Part shown: positions 16,367 through 24,621 of the stretch, one piece after another | Layout of the letters: the number at the start of each line of letters is the position of its first letter | Position numbering within the stretch: position 1 is the stretch's first letter | NCBI GenBank assembly: GCA_045810625.1 | Contig: JBJMVQ010000035.1 | Span: 1 to 28,811 of the forward strand | Length of the DNA stretch: 28,811 nt | DNA from: JACQFZ01 sp045810625 | GTDB taxonomy: Bacteria > Pseudomonadota > Gammaproteobacteria > Acidiferrobacterales > Sulfurifustaceae | Direction: 5' to 3' | The notes under the pieces: generated by a model | Told to the model about the DNA's origin: nothing | What the model saw: the letters and a program-made list of their open reading frames with translations, nothing else | Database searches by the model: none | Made by a program: the position numbers and the translations under genes

Positions 16367-17105
16367 CCCCACCGTGCCGGTCGTAAGTCTGGCCGATGCC
16401 GAACGACGCTACAAGAACGCGGCGCGCGCGATTATGGATTCGTACGAAGCCGATCGCCCGGCGCGTACCGACCAGGTCACGCCGCAGCAATTGGACGCTG
16501 CAATCGAGGTGTTTTTCCGCTCGGGACGCGAGATCGAGCGCCAGGCAGCACAGAACCAAGTCATCGACGGAACGGAGGTCACGCGCCTGGGCGATTACGG
16601 TATCACGTTGCTCGTGGACTTGAGCGCCTGGGCGCAGCGGCTCGGTCTGAAAGCGGTCGAGGCCGACTTCGATACCGTACTGCTCGCGTTCGCCGACTGG
16701 ACGATGCGCCATGCGGGCGAATTGCATACGATCGAGCCGCTCGTCGATGCGGCCGCGAATCTCGCGAACCGCACGCGCGACGCAACGGTTCTGGAACATC
16801 TGACCCATCTGATGGCACGCATCATCCGCGCTACCGCGCAACCCGCACGCGCCGGCGTCGGGCAGGTCGCAGCCACGCAGCCGTGGCGCTTGCTACACCT
16901 GAATCGCGGTATCGTCGCCACCCGCACGCGCAACACGGCGCTCATGGAAGAAGCATTCGACGATCTCGTGCGCAACGTCCCGGGCGAGGCCCGGCTTTTC
17001 TTTGCCGAAGGCATGCAGCAAATGGATGCGTTGCGCTACCCGGTGCACGTCCGCGCGGTCATGGCGCGTTATTTCGACCGCTGGACGCGCGGACGGATGC
17101 ACTGA
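16356..17105 (+). CDS. Unrecognised helical protein
   Basis: I do not recognise a family. The 249-residue product (from this ATG) is soluble, with no signal peptide or membrane segment, and looks mostly alpha-helical: repeated amphipathic stretches such as VTPQQLDAAIEVFFRSGREIE, ADFDTVLLAFADWTMRHAG, LEHLTHLMARIIR and MEEAFDDLVRNVP suggest a helical-repeat (TPR- or HEAT-like) solenoid. There are few or no cysteines and no obvious catalytic motif. Codon use is like its neighbours. The start is uncertain: ggaggt abuts this ATG with no spacing, and a GTG six codons on is 19 bases from it; the start lies in the loop of a palindrome. The open frame runs upstream antisense to rnm. It is divergent from rnm and 136 bp upstream of yciB. 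Confidence 0.7.
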   Translation: MTSIPTVPVVSLADAERRYKNAARAIMDSYEADRPARTDQVTPQQLDAAIEVFFRSGREIERQAAQNQVIDGTEVTRLGDYGITLLVDLSAWAQRLGLKAVEADFDTVLLAFADWTMRHAGELHTIEPLVDAAANLANRTRDATVLEHLTHLMARIIRATAQPARAGVGQVAATQPWRLLHLNRGIVATRTRNTALMEEAFDDLVRNVPGEARLFFAEGMQQMDALRYPVHVRAVMARYFDRWTRGRMH

Positions 17106-17241
17106 ACCGACGAACCGTTGCCCGCGCAGCCGGACTCGCGCCTTCTGCCAACCCTTAGACTGTCATAGAGCCTGTCACGGCGTGGTTGCGGCCCGCTGCC
17201 CGCGTAAGGGACAATAGCCGCCCGCTCCTTGCGCCCGGCGT

Positions 17242-17829
17242 ATGAAAATACTGTACGACCTCATCCCGCTGCTGCTCTTCTTCGGCGCGTTCAAAGCGTA
17301 CGACATCTACGTCGCGACGACCGTCGCTATCGCCGCGTCCGCCGTGCAGGTCGGATTCACCTGGGTGCGCGCTCGCCGCTTCGAGACGATGCCCCTCGTG
17401 ACGCTCGGTGTGCTCGCGGTGTTCGGCGGCCTGACCCTCGCGCTGCACGATGACACCTTTATTAAGTGGAAACCGACGCTGGTGTATTGGGTTCTCGGGG
17501 TCCTCGTGCTCGGCAGCCAGGCGATCGGCCGCAAGACGCTGATCGAACGCCTGCTCGGACAACAACTCACGCTGCCGCCGGCCGTATGGGTGCGGCAAAA
17601 TCTGAGCTGGGGCCTTTTCTTCTTGGCGCTCGGCGGCCTCAATCTTTACGTCGCCTTCTTTTTCCGACCGGATCTGGACGAGGCGACGCGCCAGGCGATT
17701 TGGGTGAACTTCAAAGTCTTCGGATTGATGGGACTGACGCTGCTCTTCCTGCTCGTGCAGGGACTGCTCCTGGCGCGGCACATGCACGAATCGCCTCCGA
17801 AGAACCATCCGAGCGGCTCCTCCGAATAA
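17242..17829 (+). CDS. yciB: Inner-membrane septation protein YciB
   Basis: A 195-residue inner-membrane protein of the YciB/IspZ family, linked in enterobacteria to septation, cell-envelope upkeep and membrane potential. Five hydrophobic segments are visible. Diagnostic parts are the N-terminus MKILYDLIPLLLFFGAFKAYDIYVAT, here split into MKILYDLIPLLLFF and FKAYDIYVAT, FIKWKPTLVYWVLG, LPPAVWVRQNLSWGLFF and WVNFKVFGLMGLTLLF. The C-terminus HESPPKNHPSGSSE is short and polar. The stop TAA shares its last base with the yciI start, and yciB-yciI-bolA-parvulin is a known gene order. Confidence 0.95.
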   Translation: MKILYDLIPLLLFFGAFKAYDIYVATTVAIAASAVQVGFTWVRARRFETMPLVTLGVLAVFGGLTLALHDDTFIKWKPTLVYWVLGVLVLGSQAIGRKTLIERLLGQQLTLPPAVWVRQNLSWGLFFLALGGLNLYVAFFFRPDLDEATRQAIWVNFKVFGLMGLTLLFLLVQGLLLARHMHESPPKNHPSGSSE

Positions 17830-18128
17830 TGTACTACGTCATCAAAGCAACCGATCACGCGGGCAGCCTCGAACGACGACTCGCGGCGCGGCCGGCACAC
17901 CTGCAACGCTTGCAGGAGTTGAAAGACGAAGGGCGCTTGCTCCTTGCCGGCCCGATTCCTGCGATCGACAGTCCGGACCCCGGCCCCGCCGGCTATACCG
18001 GCAGCCTGATCATCGCGGAATTCGATTCGCTCGAGCTCGCGGAGCGTTGGGCGCAGGCCGACCCGTACGTCGCGACCGGCGTTTACCGCGCCGTCACCGT
18101 CGAACCTTTTCGAAAAACGCTACCATGA
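17829..18128 (+). CDS. yciI: YciI family protein
   Basis: A 99-residue protein of the YciI superfamily (dimeric alpha/beta ferredoxin-like fold, with a His-Asp pair proposed to act in catalysis). MYYVIKATDHAGSLERRLAARPAHLQRLQ, in its two parts MYYVIKATDHAGS and RPAHLQRLQELKDEGRLLLAGP, then GSLIIAEFDSLELAERWAQADPY are characteristic. The reaction is unknown. Its ATG overlaps the yciB stop (TAATG) and its stop overlaps the bolA start (ATGA), so the three genes are translated as a coupled unit. Confidence 0.93.
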   Translation: MYYVIKATDHAGSLERRLAARPAHLQRLQELKDEGRLLLAGPIPAIDSPDPGPAGYTGSLIIAEFDSLELAERWAQADPYVATGVYRAVTVEPFRKTLP

Positions 18129-18394
18129 CGGACGAGATCGGGGCGATCGAGGCGCGGTTGCGGGAGGTGCTCGCGCCGGAGAGCGTTCACATCACGGACG
18201 ACAGCGAAGCGCACGCCGGGCATCGCGGCCAGGCGCGAGGATCGCGGCATTATCTGCTGACGATCGTGTCGCGCCGCTTCGAAGGCCGTCCGCTGCTCGC
18301 GCGGCATCGGCTGGTTTACGACGCGCTCAGCGAGTTCATGGGCCGCGAGATTCACTCGCTGCGCATCGAAGCCCTGACGCCCGACGAGCTGTAG
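18125..18394 (+). CDS. bolA: BolA family protein
   Basis: An 89-residue BolA-family protein (class II KH-like fold). Relatives bind monothiol glutaredoxins around a [2Fe-2S] cluster and take part in iron-sulfur handling and stress-linked cell shape. IEARLREVLAPESVHITDDSEAHAGH (visible as REVLAPESVHITDDS and EAHAGH), HYLLTIVSRRFEGRPLLARHRLVYDAL and the C-terminal IHSLRIEALTPDEL match the family; the conserved His is in RHRLVYDAL. ATG overlaps the yciI stop. Around the stop codon the 15-base unit cgagctgtagttcaa is repeated in tandem with one change and one extra base. Confidence 0.92.
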   Translation: MTDEIGAIEARLREVLAPESVHITDDSEAHAGHRGQARGSRHYLLTIVSRRFEGRPLLARHRLVYDALSEFMGREIHSLRIEALTPDEL

Positions 18395-18432
18395 TTCAAC
18401 GAGCTGTAATTTCAACCACAATGAGGATGTCT

Positions 18433-19263
18433 ATGAAGCTGCATCGTTTGGCCGCGCTCGCGTTGTCGATCGCCCTCCTCGGCCTGGGCGCCTGCCAGAA
18501 ATCCGATAAACAGGAAAAAGTGCTGGCGACCGTCAACGGGCAGACGATTACGGATGCCGAGTTCCAGCAATATCTCCAGCTGCGCCCGCATCGCGAGCCG
18601 ATCACCGACGCGGCGCAGCAGAAGAAAGTCCTCGACGAGATGGTCGATCGCGTGCTGATCGCGCAGCGCGCGGAGTCGAACGGCATCGAGAAGGACCCTG
18701 AGGTGCAGGGCCTGCTCCGGCGGGTGCGCGAGAACGTCCTCGTGCAATCGATGATTCACAAAGCGCTGAAAGAGAATCCGATCACCGACGACGAGGTGAA
18801 GCAGCGCTTTGATCGCGAAGTCGCTGCCACGCACAAAACCGAATATCTGGTCCGCCACATCCTGACGAAGAATGAAGACGAAGCAAAAGAAGTGATCAGC
18901 CAGATCCAATCGAAGAAGGCGAACTTCGCGACGCTCGCCAAGCAAAAATCGATCGACGTGCAGTCCGGCAACAACGGCGGCAGTCTCGGCTGGATCAACC
19001 AGGGTATGGTGGTACCGGAGTTCTTCGACAGCGTCACGCACCTTCAGAAAGGCGCGATGAGCGCGGCGCCCGTGAAAACCGAGTTCGGCTGGCACGTGAT
19101 CAAAGTCGAGGACACGCGGCCGGCGAAGATCCCGACGTTCGAAGAGTTCATGGCCGACCGGCAGGCCAAGAGCAGCTTCTATCGCAAGCTCCAGGACGAG
19201 CGCATCGAAAATTTGGTGAAAGAGCTGCGGACCAAGGCGAAGGTCGAGATCAAGAACCAATAA
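18433..19263 (+). CDS. Parvulin-type peptidyl-prolyl isomerase lipoprotein
   Basis: A 276-residue SurA/PrsA/PpiD-like chaperone that acts outside the cytoplasm by isomerising peptidyl-prolyl bonds in exported proteins. The start MKLHRLAALALSIALLGLGAC is chosen for its gagg six bases upstream and its short lipoprotein signal; Cys21 is the lipidated residue. Met1 and Met3 of the open frame (18421, 18427) are alternatives. The chaperone part has VLATVNGQTITDAEFQQYL and two helices; the parvulin domain covers about 138-232 (YLVRHILTK, FATLAKQKSIDVQSGNNGGSLGW, VKTEFGWHVIKVED). It follows bolA by 38 bp and belongs to the same unit. PrsA- or EpsD-like roles cannot be separated by sequence alone. Confidence 0.9.
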   Translation: MKLHRLAALALSIALLGLGACQKSDKQEKVLATVNGQTITDAEFQQYLQLRPHREPITDAAQQKKVLDEMVDRVLIAQRAESNGIEKDPEVQGLLRRVRENVLVQSMIHKALKENPITDDEVKQRFDREVAATHKTEYLVRHILTKNEDEAKEVISQIQSKKANFATLAKQKSIDVQSGNNGGSLGWINQGMVVPEFFDSVTHLQKGAMSAAPVKTEFGWHVIKVEDTRPAKIPTFEEFMADRQAKSSFYRKLQDERIENLVKELRTKAKVEIKNQ

Positions 19264-19276
19264 CTCGCGCGCGCTC

Positions 19277-20305
19277 ATGCGCCGGATGCTCGCGCGGTTG
19301 CGTCGGGAGGCTGTCCGCACCACTGCTCTGTTGGTCGTTTCGCTGCTCGTCGCCGTCAGCACGGCGGCGCAGGAACCGCACGCGGTCAACGTCAAGCCGG
19401 TTTCGCTCGCCGAGAATCTCGCGCCCGGCGCGCGCGTCGGCAGACTGCGCTTTCTCGGGATGCTGGAAATACCGGGCGCGATGTACAACGGCGTCCGGTT
19501 GTCGCAGCTTTCCGACATCGCCTGGGACGAAGCGACGGCAACGCTTTACGCGGTCTCGGACAAGGGCGTGTTGTTTCATCTGCATCCGCTGATCCGCGAC
19601 GGCTTTCTCGTCGGTCTCAGTGTTTCGGGCGCGTTCCCGCTGCGCGAGCTGAAGAACGGAGAGCCGTTGCGTTACAAGCGCGCCGACTCGGAAGGCATCG
19701 CCATCATGCGCTCCGGCGCTGTCGACAAGAATATCGAGCTGCTCGTCAGCTTCGAACGCTTTCCGCGCGTCGTACGCTACCGGCCCGACGGATACGCCGT
19801 CGCCGAGGAAACGTTGCCGTCCGTACTCGCCAATCCGCGCTCCTACACGGACGAGAACCGGATGCTCGAAAGCGTCTGTTACGACTCCCGCTTCGGCGTG
19901 CTCACCATGCCCGAGAGACCGCTTCGAAACGAAGGCGTCGGCTACGACCGGCTCTACAGCCTCTCCGGCCGATCGTGGCCCTATCCGCTCGCCGCCGGAA
20001 GTCGCGTCGTGTCGCTCGTCTGCCGCGGTAACGGCGAAGTGCTGGTTCTCGAGAACGATTTCGGCACGCATTTCTGGCGTTCGTCGGTCGCCATCAAGCG
20101 CATACGGCTGAAGGACGCCGCGGCGGGCGACGCGCCGCTGGCGGTGCAAACGCTGTTCACGCTTGATGGCGGCGAGGGATACCAGATCGACAATTTCGAA
20201 GGTCTCGCGCACCATCGCGGCAATCGCTATTTCATGGTGAGCGACAATAACGACTTCTTCTTGCAGCGAACGTTGCTGCTCTATTTCGAGCTGCTCGACG
20301 AATGA
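19277..20305 (+). CDS. Phytase-like/esterase-like secreted protein
   Basis: A 342-residue exported protein of the 'esterase-like activity of phytase' family (a beta-propeller fold). The signal peptide is the first 32 residues or so (RTTALLVVSLLVAVSTAAQ). The mature part has repeated beta-strand motifs: LSQLSDIAWDEATATLYAVSD, DSEGIAIMRSG, LLVSFERFPRVVRY, DNFEGLAHHRGNRYFMVSDNN and the closing LLYFEL, the last two being typical for the family. The substrate and reaction are unproven; members are found as single genes in the envelope of many bacteria. It starts 13 bp after the isomerase, without a visible ribosome-binding site. It is convergent with the antiporter gene. Confidence 0.85.
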   Translation: MRRMLARLRREAVRTTALLVVSLLVAVSTAAQEPHAVNVKPVSLAENLAPGARVGRLRFLGMLEIPGAMYNGVRLSQLSDIAWDEATATLYAVSDKGVLFHLHPLIRDGFLVGLSVSGAFPLRELKNGEPLRYKRADSEGIAIMRSGAVDKNIELLVSFERFPRVVRYRPDGYAVAEETLPSVLANPRSYTDENRMLESVCYDSRFGVLTMPERPLRNEGVGYDRLYSLSGRSWPYPLAAGSRVVSLVCRGNGEVLVLENDFGTHFWRSSVAIKRIRLKDAAAGDAPLAVQTLFTLDGGEGYQIDNFEGLAHHRGNRYFMVSDNNDFFLQRTLLLYFELLDE

Positions 20306-20344
20306 TCGCGCCGCGCGGCGGCACGCCACCCGCGCGGTAACGAC

Positions 20345-21628
20345 TCACCCTTGCCGCTCCCAGCGCGGCCGTGCCGCAATCGGATGAATGCCGAGCGCCG
20401 GCGCCCAGCGCTTGAGCAGCGGCGCGGTCATTAGCGTTGTCAGGATCGCCATCAGCACGAGCATCGTGTAGACCTCGCGCGGAATGACGCCGAGCTCGTA
20501 ACCGATCGCGAGCACGATCAACTCCATCAGGCCGCGCGTGTTCATCAGAATCCCGACGACCCGCGCTTGCGACGAGCTCAGCCCGAAGGAGCGTGCGGCG
20601 ATATAGCAGCCGCCGAACTTTCCGAGTATCGCGGCAAGCAAAAACAGCACGAACCACGGCAGGTACGACCACGCACCGAGCTTGCCGACATCCATGTGCA
20701 AACCGGCGTAGGCGAAGAACACCGGGACGAACAATACGTTGACCAGGGCTCCGCCGCCTTGCTTCCACCGTTCGATCAGCTCCGACTGATCGCGCAACAA
20801 CAGACCCATCAGAAATCCGCCAAACGCGCCGTGTAAACCGAGCAGCAGCGCGGCGAGGCCGGATACCAGCACCGCCGCCAGCACGACCGACGTCGAGCCG
20901 AGCGAGAAACCGCCGCCCCGCGCATCGATGAACGCGATCAACCGGCGCAGCAGCGGGCGGACGATTTTCCAACCGACGAGCAAGTAGCCGCCAAACAGTG
21001 CGAGTTGCCGAACGAATCCCAACGGATCGAAACCGGCCGCCACGATGGACACGACCGCTGCAAGGATGAACCACCCCGTCACGTCCGTGATCATCGCAGC
21101 GGTCATCGCGATTCCGCCGACATACGTACGCGTAAATCCGAGATCGAGGAGAATCCGCCCGAGCACGGGCACCGCCGTTATCGAGAGCGCGACGCCACAA
21201 AACAATACGTACCCGAGTCGCGGAATCGCCGGCGCGAGAAACGACCACGACGCCCACGCGATCGACGCGCCGAGGACGAACGGAAGCGTGAGACCTGACA
21301 CCGCGACCGCAGCCGACGCGACGCGGTTCTTTCGCTGCGAGAGCTGCGAAAGGTCCATTTCAGCGCCGAGCTGAAACATCAGCAACACCAATCCTACCTG
21401 GCCCAGAAAGTACAGGCTCTCGGACGGCGTCGTTTGAAAGGTGAATCGGTAAGCGTCGGGGAACAACAACCCCATGCCGGACGGGCCGAGCAGGACGCCC
21501 GCAATCACCTCGCCTATCACGCGCGCCTGGCCGACACGTTCGGCCAGCCAGGCGAAGCTATGGGCCGCCAGAATGATGACGACCAACTGCAGGAAAAAAA
21601 ACAGGAGATGCGTGTCTACAGCACTCAT
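20345..21628 (-). CDS. Kef-type cation:proton antiporter (CPA2)
   Basis: A 427-residue inner-membrane antiporter of the CPA2/KefB family, exchanging K+ or Na+ for protons. About 12-13 hydrophobic segments. ARVIGEVIAGVLLGPSGMG is the usual TM2 stretch, LVLLMFQLGAEMDL follows, and the functional aspartate is in AAMITDVTGWFI; MNTRGLMELIVLAIGY is the conserved late segment. The protein ends right after the membrane part, without the TrkA-N/RCK domain of KefB/KefC, so it is more like simple NapA-type exchangers. The start MSAVDTHLLFF is chosen because it is where the hydrophobic domain begins; the frame runs 49 codons upstream. It is convergent with the phytase-like gene and divergent from the hydrolase gene. 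Confidence 0.9.
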   Translation of the reverse strand: MSAVDTHLLFFFLQLVVIILAAHSFAWLAERVGQARVIGEVIAGVLLGPSGMGLLFPDAYRFTFQTTPSESLYFLGQVGLVLLMFQLGAEMDLSQLSQRKNRVASAAVAVSGLTLPFVLGASIAWASWSFLAPAIPRLGYVLFCGVALSITAVPVLGRILLDLGFTRTYVGGIAMTAAMITDVTGWFILAAVVSIVAAGFDPLGFVRQLALFGGYLLVGWKIVRPLLRRLIAFIDARGGGFSLGSTSVVLAAVLVSGLAALLLGLHGAFGGFLMGLLLRDQSELIERWKQGGGALVNVLFVPVFFAYAGLHMDVGKLGAWSYLPWFVLFLLAAILGKFGGCYIAARSFGLSSSQARVVGILMNTRGLMELIVLAIGYELGVIPREVYTMLVLMAILTTLMTAPLLKRWAPALGIHPIAARPRWERQG

Positions 21629-22074
21629 CGAGACCGTCCATGGGATAGCAGCGGCGTGGAAATCCTTTTCCAGCCGAGTCCGATCATAAACTGTTTCTTC
21701 CCGAGCGCGCACTCTCGCGTGCGCGCCGCTCGCGAGAGCGCGCAGCGAACCGCGACGGACGGCGCGTTTCCGCACACGCGTGCACGCGCTGACACGGAAC
21801 AGCGTGCATCACAACGCTTCGTAATTGGACGAGCGTGATTTCGACGCAGATGATCGGACGACTCGCTCGCACGTTCCGCGCCCGACATGCTCTTCCGCGT
21901 TCCGCATCGCGATGATGCTGCGTGTCTACGGAGCACAGCGCTCCATTTCGAAACGACGCGGATGATCCAAACGAACCATTGCACGAGCGATGGAGCCGGG
22001 GTATCTTGCGCGGCCTTATTATTTCGAAACCTGCTTATGGATTGAGCAGGGGCTCGAGTGTCAGGGACGACACC
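21629..22074. other. Divergent intergenic region, antiporter / lipid cluster
   Basis: About 445 bp between two divergent genes; no gene is supported. On the minus strand TATGAT at 21688-21683 is a possible -10 box for the antiporter, with a large inverted repeat (21707-21743) where the -35 region would be. On the plus strand TTGGAC near 21834 is a possible -35 box, with only a poor GATGAT at the normal distance. From 21922 a frame runs into the hydrolase from a GTG, but the part before 22075 lacks the codon bias of the neighbours and has no family resemblance, so it is treated as leader. Confidence 0.5.
21707..21743. promoter_or_regulatory. Large inverted repeat upstream of the antiporter
   Basis: Arms gcgc-a-ctctcgcg (21707-21719) and cgcgagag-c-gcgc (21731-21743) pair at 12 of 13 positions around an 11-base centre. 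It overlaps the place of the -35 box for the possible minus-strand -10 at 21683-21688, so it may be an operator. It is too GC-rich and lacks a T run to be a terminator. Confidence 0.5.
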
Positions 22075-23172
22075 TTGGACATAGCTTCGTTCCGGCCAGC
22101 CTGGTGGTGCAATCATCCGCACCTGCAGACGTTGTGGCCCACGTTCATCTCTCGTGCCGCGCGCCCCGTGCTTCAGCGCGAGCGCCTCGAGCTGCCGGAC
22201 GGAGATTTTGTCGATCTCGATTGGACGCCTGGCTCCTCCGGTCCAATCGTCATCGTTCTGCACGGCCTGCAGGGTTCATCGCGATCCCCTTACGTCCGCC
22301 GCCTGCTGCACGCGATTCATCAGCGCGGCTGGCGCGGGGTCGTGCTTCATTTTCGCGGCTGCAGCGGCGAGCCGAACCGGCTGCCGCGCGCGTACCACTC
22401 CGGCGAAACCGATGATCTCGCGTTCCTCGTCAAGACGCTGCGCGAGCACGAACCGCGCGCAAAGATCGCGGTCGTCGGCTATTCGCTCGGCGGCAACGTG
22501 CTGCTCAAATGGCTCGGCGAAGCCGGAGCGCAGGCCGCCGTGCAGGCGGCGGTGGCCGTCTGCGTTCCGCTTTCACTCGATGTTGCCGCGCGGCGATTGA
22601 ATCAAGGCTTCTCGCGCGTTTACGAATGGGCGCTGCTCCAGAGCTCACTCCGCGCCATCCGGCAACGATTCCGAAACCGGCCGGCGCCGTTCGATCTCGA
22701 CGCGTTGCGCACCGTGCGTACGTGCTGGGATTTCGACGACAAGATCACCGCACCGATGTTCGGCTTCCGTGACGCGGCGCATTACTACGAAGCCGCGAGC
22801 GCGCGTCGTTACCTGAAAGGCATCGCAGTGAAGACGCTGATCATTCAGTCGGCCGACGACCCGTTCATGACCGAGGAAGTCATTCCGTCGGGACAGGAAC
22901 TGTCGGCGTCCACGGAATTGGAAGTTTATTCGGGCGCGGGGCACGTCGGCTTCGTGACCGGCCGTTGGCCGTGGACGGCGCGCTACTGGCTGGACGACTA
23001 CATACCGGATCGGCTTGCGCCGTACCTGACCGATCGGCAGCCGACCACCGCGAATCGGAATATGGCCGAGACGCGCGAGCGCCATCGTTCCGCGAGCGCG
23101 GCTTCGCCGGCGCCCGCCGGGATCGGTCACGAAACGCGAACGTCGGACGAGAAGTTGCGGAAGTCCGCGTGA
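22075..23172 (+). CDS. YheT-like alpha/beta hydrolase
   Basis: A 365-residue serine hydrolase of the YheT/ABHD1-3 type. The N-terminal FRPAWWCNHPHLQTLWPTF is the hallmark of this family, before the hydrolase fold: oxyanion region LHGLQGSSRSPY, FRGCSGE, nucleophile elbow GYSLGGN, acid in SADDPFM and His in GAGHVGF. Members are esterases or lipases, some acting on phospholipids or acyl esters. The TTG at 22075, with aggga seven bases upstream, gives the usual family N-terminus; a GTG at 21922 in the same frame adds 51 unmatched residues and has no ribosome-binding site. The last 50 residues (Ala/Arg/Ser-rich) go beyond the fold and may be disordered. It is the first gene of the lipid-modification set, 80 bp before a desaturase. 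Confidence 0.86.
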   Translation: MDIASFRPAWWCNHPHLQTLWPTFISRAARPVLQRERLELPDGDFVDLDWTPGSSGPIVIVLHGLQGSSRSPYVRRLLHAIHQRGWRGVVLHFRGCSGEPNRLPRAYHSGETDDLAFLVKTLREHEPRAKIAVVGYSLGGNVLLKWLGEAGAQAAVQAAVAVCVPLSLDVAARRLNQGFSRVYEWALLQSSLRAIRQRFRNRPAPFDLDALRTVRTCWDFDDKITAPMFGFRDAAHYYEAASARRYLKGIAVKTLIIQSADDPFMTEEVIPSGQELSASTELEVYSGAGHVGFVTGRWPWTARYWLDDYIPDRLAPYLTDRQPTTANRNMAETRERHRSASAASPAPAGIGHETRTSDEKLRKSA

Positions 23173-23234
23173 GCGGTACGCGTCGCGGTCGGAGGATCGC
23201 GACGCCGGAACTCAGGGAAGAGCTCCAACGATGA
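23169..23234 (+). CDS. Possible 21-residue micro-ORF
   Basis: A GTG overlapping the TGA of the hydrolase (GTGA) opens a 21-codon frame, MSGTRRGRRIATPELREELQR, ending 18 bases before the desaturase ATG. The peptide is strongly basic and then helical. Overlaps of this kind are used several times in the window, but length and lack of relatives make this weak. A hairpin (8-bp perfect stem, 23180-23205) lies inside it, which may be the real element. Confidence 0.2.
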   Translation: MSGTRRGRRIATPELREELQR

Positions 23235-23252
23235 CGGCAGGGAGAGCGATAT

Positions 23253-24575
23253 ATGGAACTTAGACCATGGTCATCCTCGGAATTGCGCAGTGCGGGCGGT
23301 CCGACGCGCGTTGGCATGAAAGCGTCGGGTTATCCGAACGCCCTCGATTACGTCGGTTATATTGCCATGCATCTCGCCTGCTTAGGTGCGTTCTGGACCG
23401 GCGTCAGCCGCACCGATCTCGTGTTGTTTTTCGTTTCGTACGTGGTCCGCATGTTCGGGCTGGTGGCGGGCTACCACCGCTATTTTTCGCACAAGGCATT
23501 CAAGGCGACACGCGGCATGCAATTCGCGTTGGGTTTGCTCGGGACGCTGACCGGACAAAAAGGAGTGCTGTGGTGGGCGGCGCATCATCGGTTCCATCAT
23601 CGCTACTCGGATACGCCGCGCGACGTGCACTCCCCGGTCACACGCAGCTTTCTCTACTCTCACAGCGGCTGGTTTCTCGACAAGAGCAACCGCGATACGG
23701 ACTACACGCTCGTAACCGATCTCGTGAAGTACCCCGAGCTCGTCTGGCTCAACAAATGGAACGTCGTGATCGTTACCGCCTATGCGGTCGGCATTTTCGC
23801 CTTTTTCGGCTGGAGCGGGCTCGTCTGGGGATTCTTCATCAGCACCGTGCTGCTCTGGCACGCCGTCCATGGAATCGGTTCGTTCGGGCATCGCTTCGGC
23901 GGATATCGCCGCTTCGCGACGCCCGATAACAGCCGCAACAAATGGTTCCTCGGCCTCGTCATGCTCGGAGAGGGCTGGCACAACAATCACCACTACTTCC
24001 CCGCTTCCGCGCGGCAAGGAATGGTGTGGTGGGAAATCGATATCGCGTACTACGTCCTCCGTCTGCTCCACCGTCTCGGTCGAGTGACGTATCTCAATCT
24101 GCCGCCCGCGTACGACGAGGTGCAAAAGTCGGGCATGCAGAAGCATATGCAGCGTTTCAAGCAGTGGCTGGTCGATTTACGGATGAGTCTCGAGCAACAG
24201 CTCGATGCGTTCGGCCAAGAACTCGGGCTGCGCGATGAAGCCCGGCTGCTGCAGCTCGCGCAATCCAAGCAAGCGATCCAGGAACATCTCGACCTGTTCG
24301 ATGACACGGTCAGCGCACAAGTACTGCACGACCCGGAACAGCTGAAGCATACGTATGCCGCGCTCGAGCGCGGCATCATCGCCGAAATCGCGCGGCTCAC
24401 CGGAGAGCTGCAATGCGGCGTGGATGCGGCCGCGCGGTTACCGCAGGCCGTGAAAGCCGAGCTGCGCACGCGAGTCGTGCGCGCACCGTTCGGTCATTTG
24501 TTCGTCGATACCGCCGTTTACGCGGACCTTGCGAGCGAAACCGCCAGGACCGCGTCGCTGCCCTTAGGATCTTGA
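23253..24575 (+). CDS. Acyl-CoA/acyl-lipid desaturase with C-terminal extension
   Basis: A 440-residue integral-membrane fatty acid desaturase of the stearoyl-CoA-desaturase (Delta9) type, inserting a double bond into acyl chains with a di-iron centre. All three histidine boxes are present: HRYFSH (75-80), HHRFHH (111-116) and HNNHH (243-247), with HAVHGIGSFGHRFG as the extra ligand region. Membrane segments flank them. The start has gggag eight bases upstream. Normal bacterial members end about 30-40 residues after the last box; here about 150 more residues follow (about 290-440), a charged, helical region (MQRFKQWLVDLRMSLEQQLDAF, QLAQSKQAIQEHLDLF, HTYAALERGIIAEIARL, in short stretches) without a family I recognise. 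It is 46 bp upstream of the flavoprotein gene and has a paralogue at 27702. Confidence 0.9.
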   Translation: MELRPWSSSELRSAGGPTRVGMKASGYPNALDYVGYIAMHLACLGAFWTGVSRTDLVLFFVSYVVRMFGLVAGYHRYFSHKAFKATRGMQFALGLLGTLTGQKGVLWWAAHHRFHHRYSDTPRDVHSPVTRSFLYSHSGWFLDKSNRDTDYTLVTDLVKYPELVWLNKWNVVIVTAYAVGIFAFFGWSGLVWGFFISTVLLWHAVHGIGSFGHRFGGYRRFATPDNSRNKWFLGLVMLGEGWHNNHHYFPASARQGMVWWEIDIAYYVLRLLHRLGRVTYLNLPPAYDEVQKSGMQKHMQRFKQWLVDLRMSLEQQLDAFGQELGLRDEARLLQLAQSKQAIQEHLDLFDDTVSAQVLHDPEQLKHTYAALERGIIAEIARLTGELQCGVDAAARLPQAVKAELRTRVVRAPFGHLFVDTAVYADLASETARTASLPLGS

Positions 24576-24621
24576 GGGATCGTGACGGGCGCCATCAACG
24601 CAGTTGAGAGGAGCGATTGTC

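Noticed and set aside
19250..20329. 359-codon minus-strand frame
   Set aside because: Antisense to the phytase-like gene; Arg/Val/His-rich, no recognisable motif.
21625..22263. 212-codon minus-strand frame in the divergent intergenic region
   Set aside because: Arg/Ser-rich, covers the inverted repeat and part of the hydrolase gene, no ribosome-binding site and no family resemblance.
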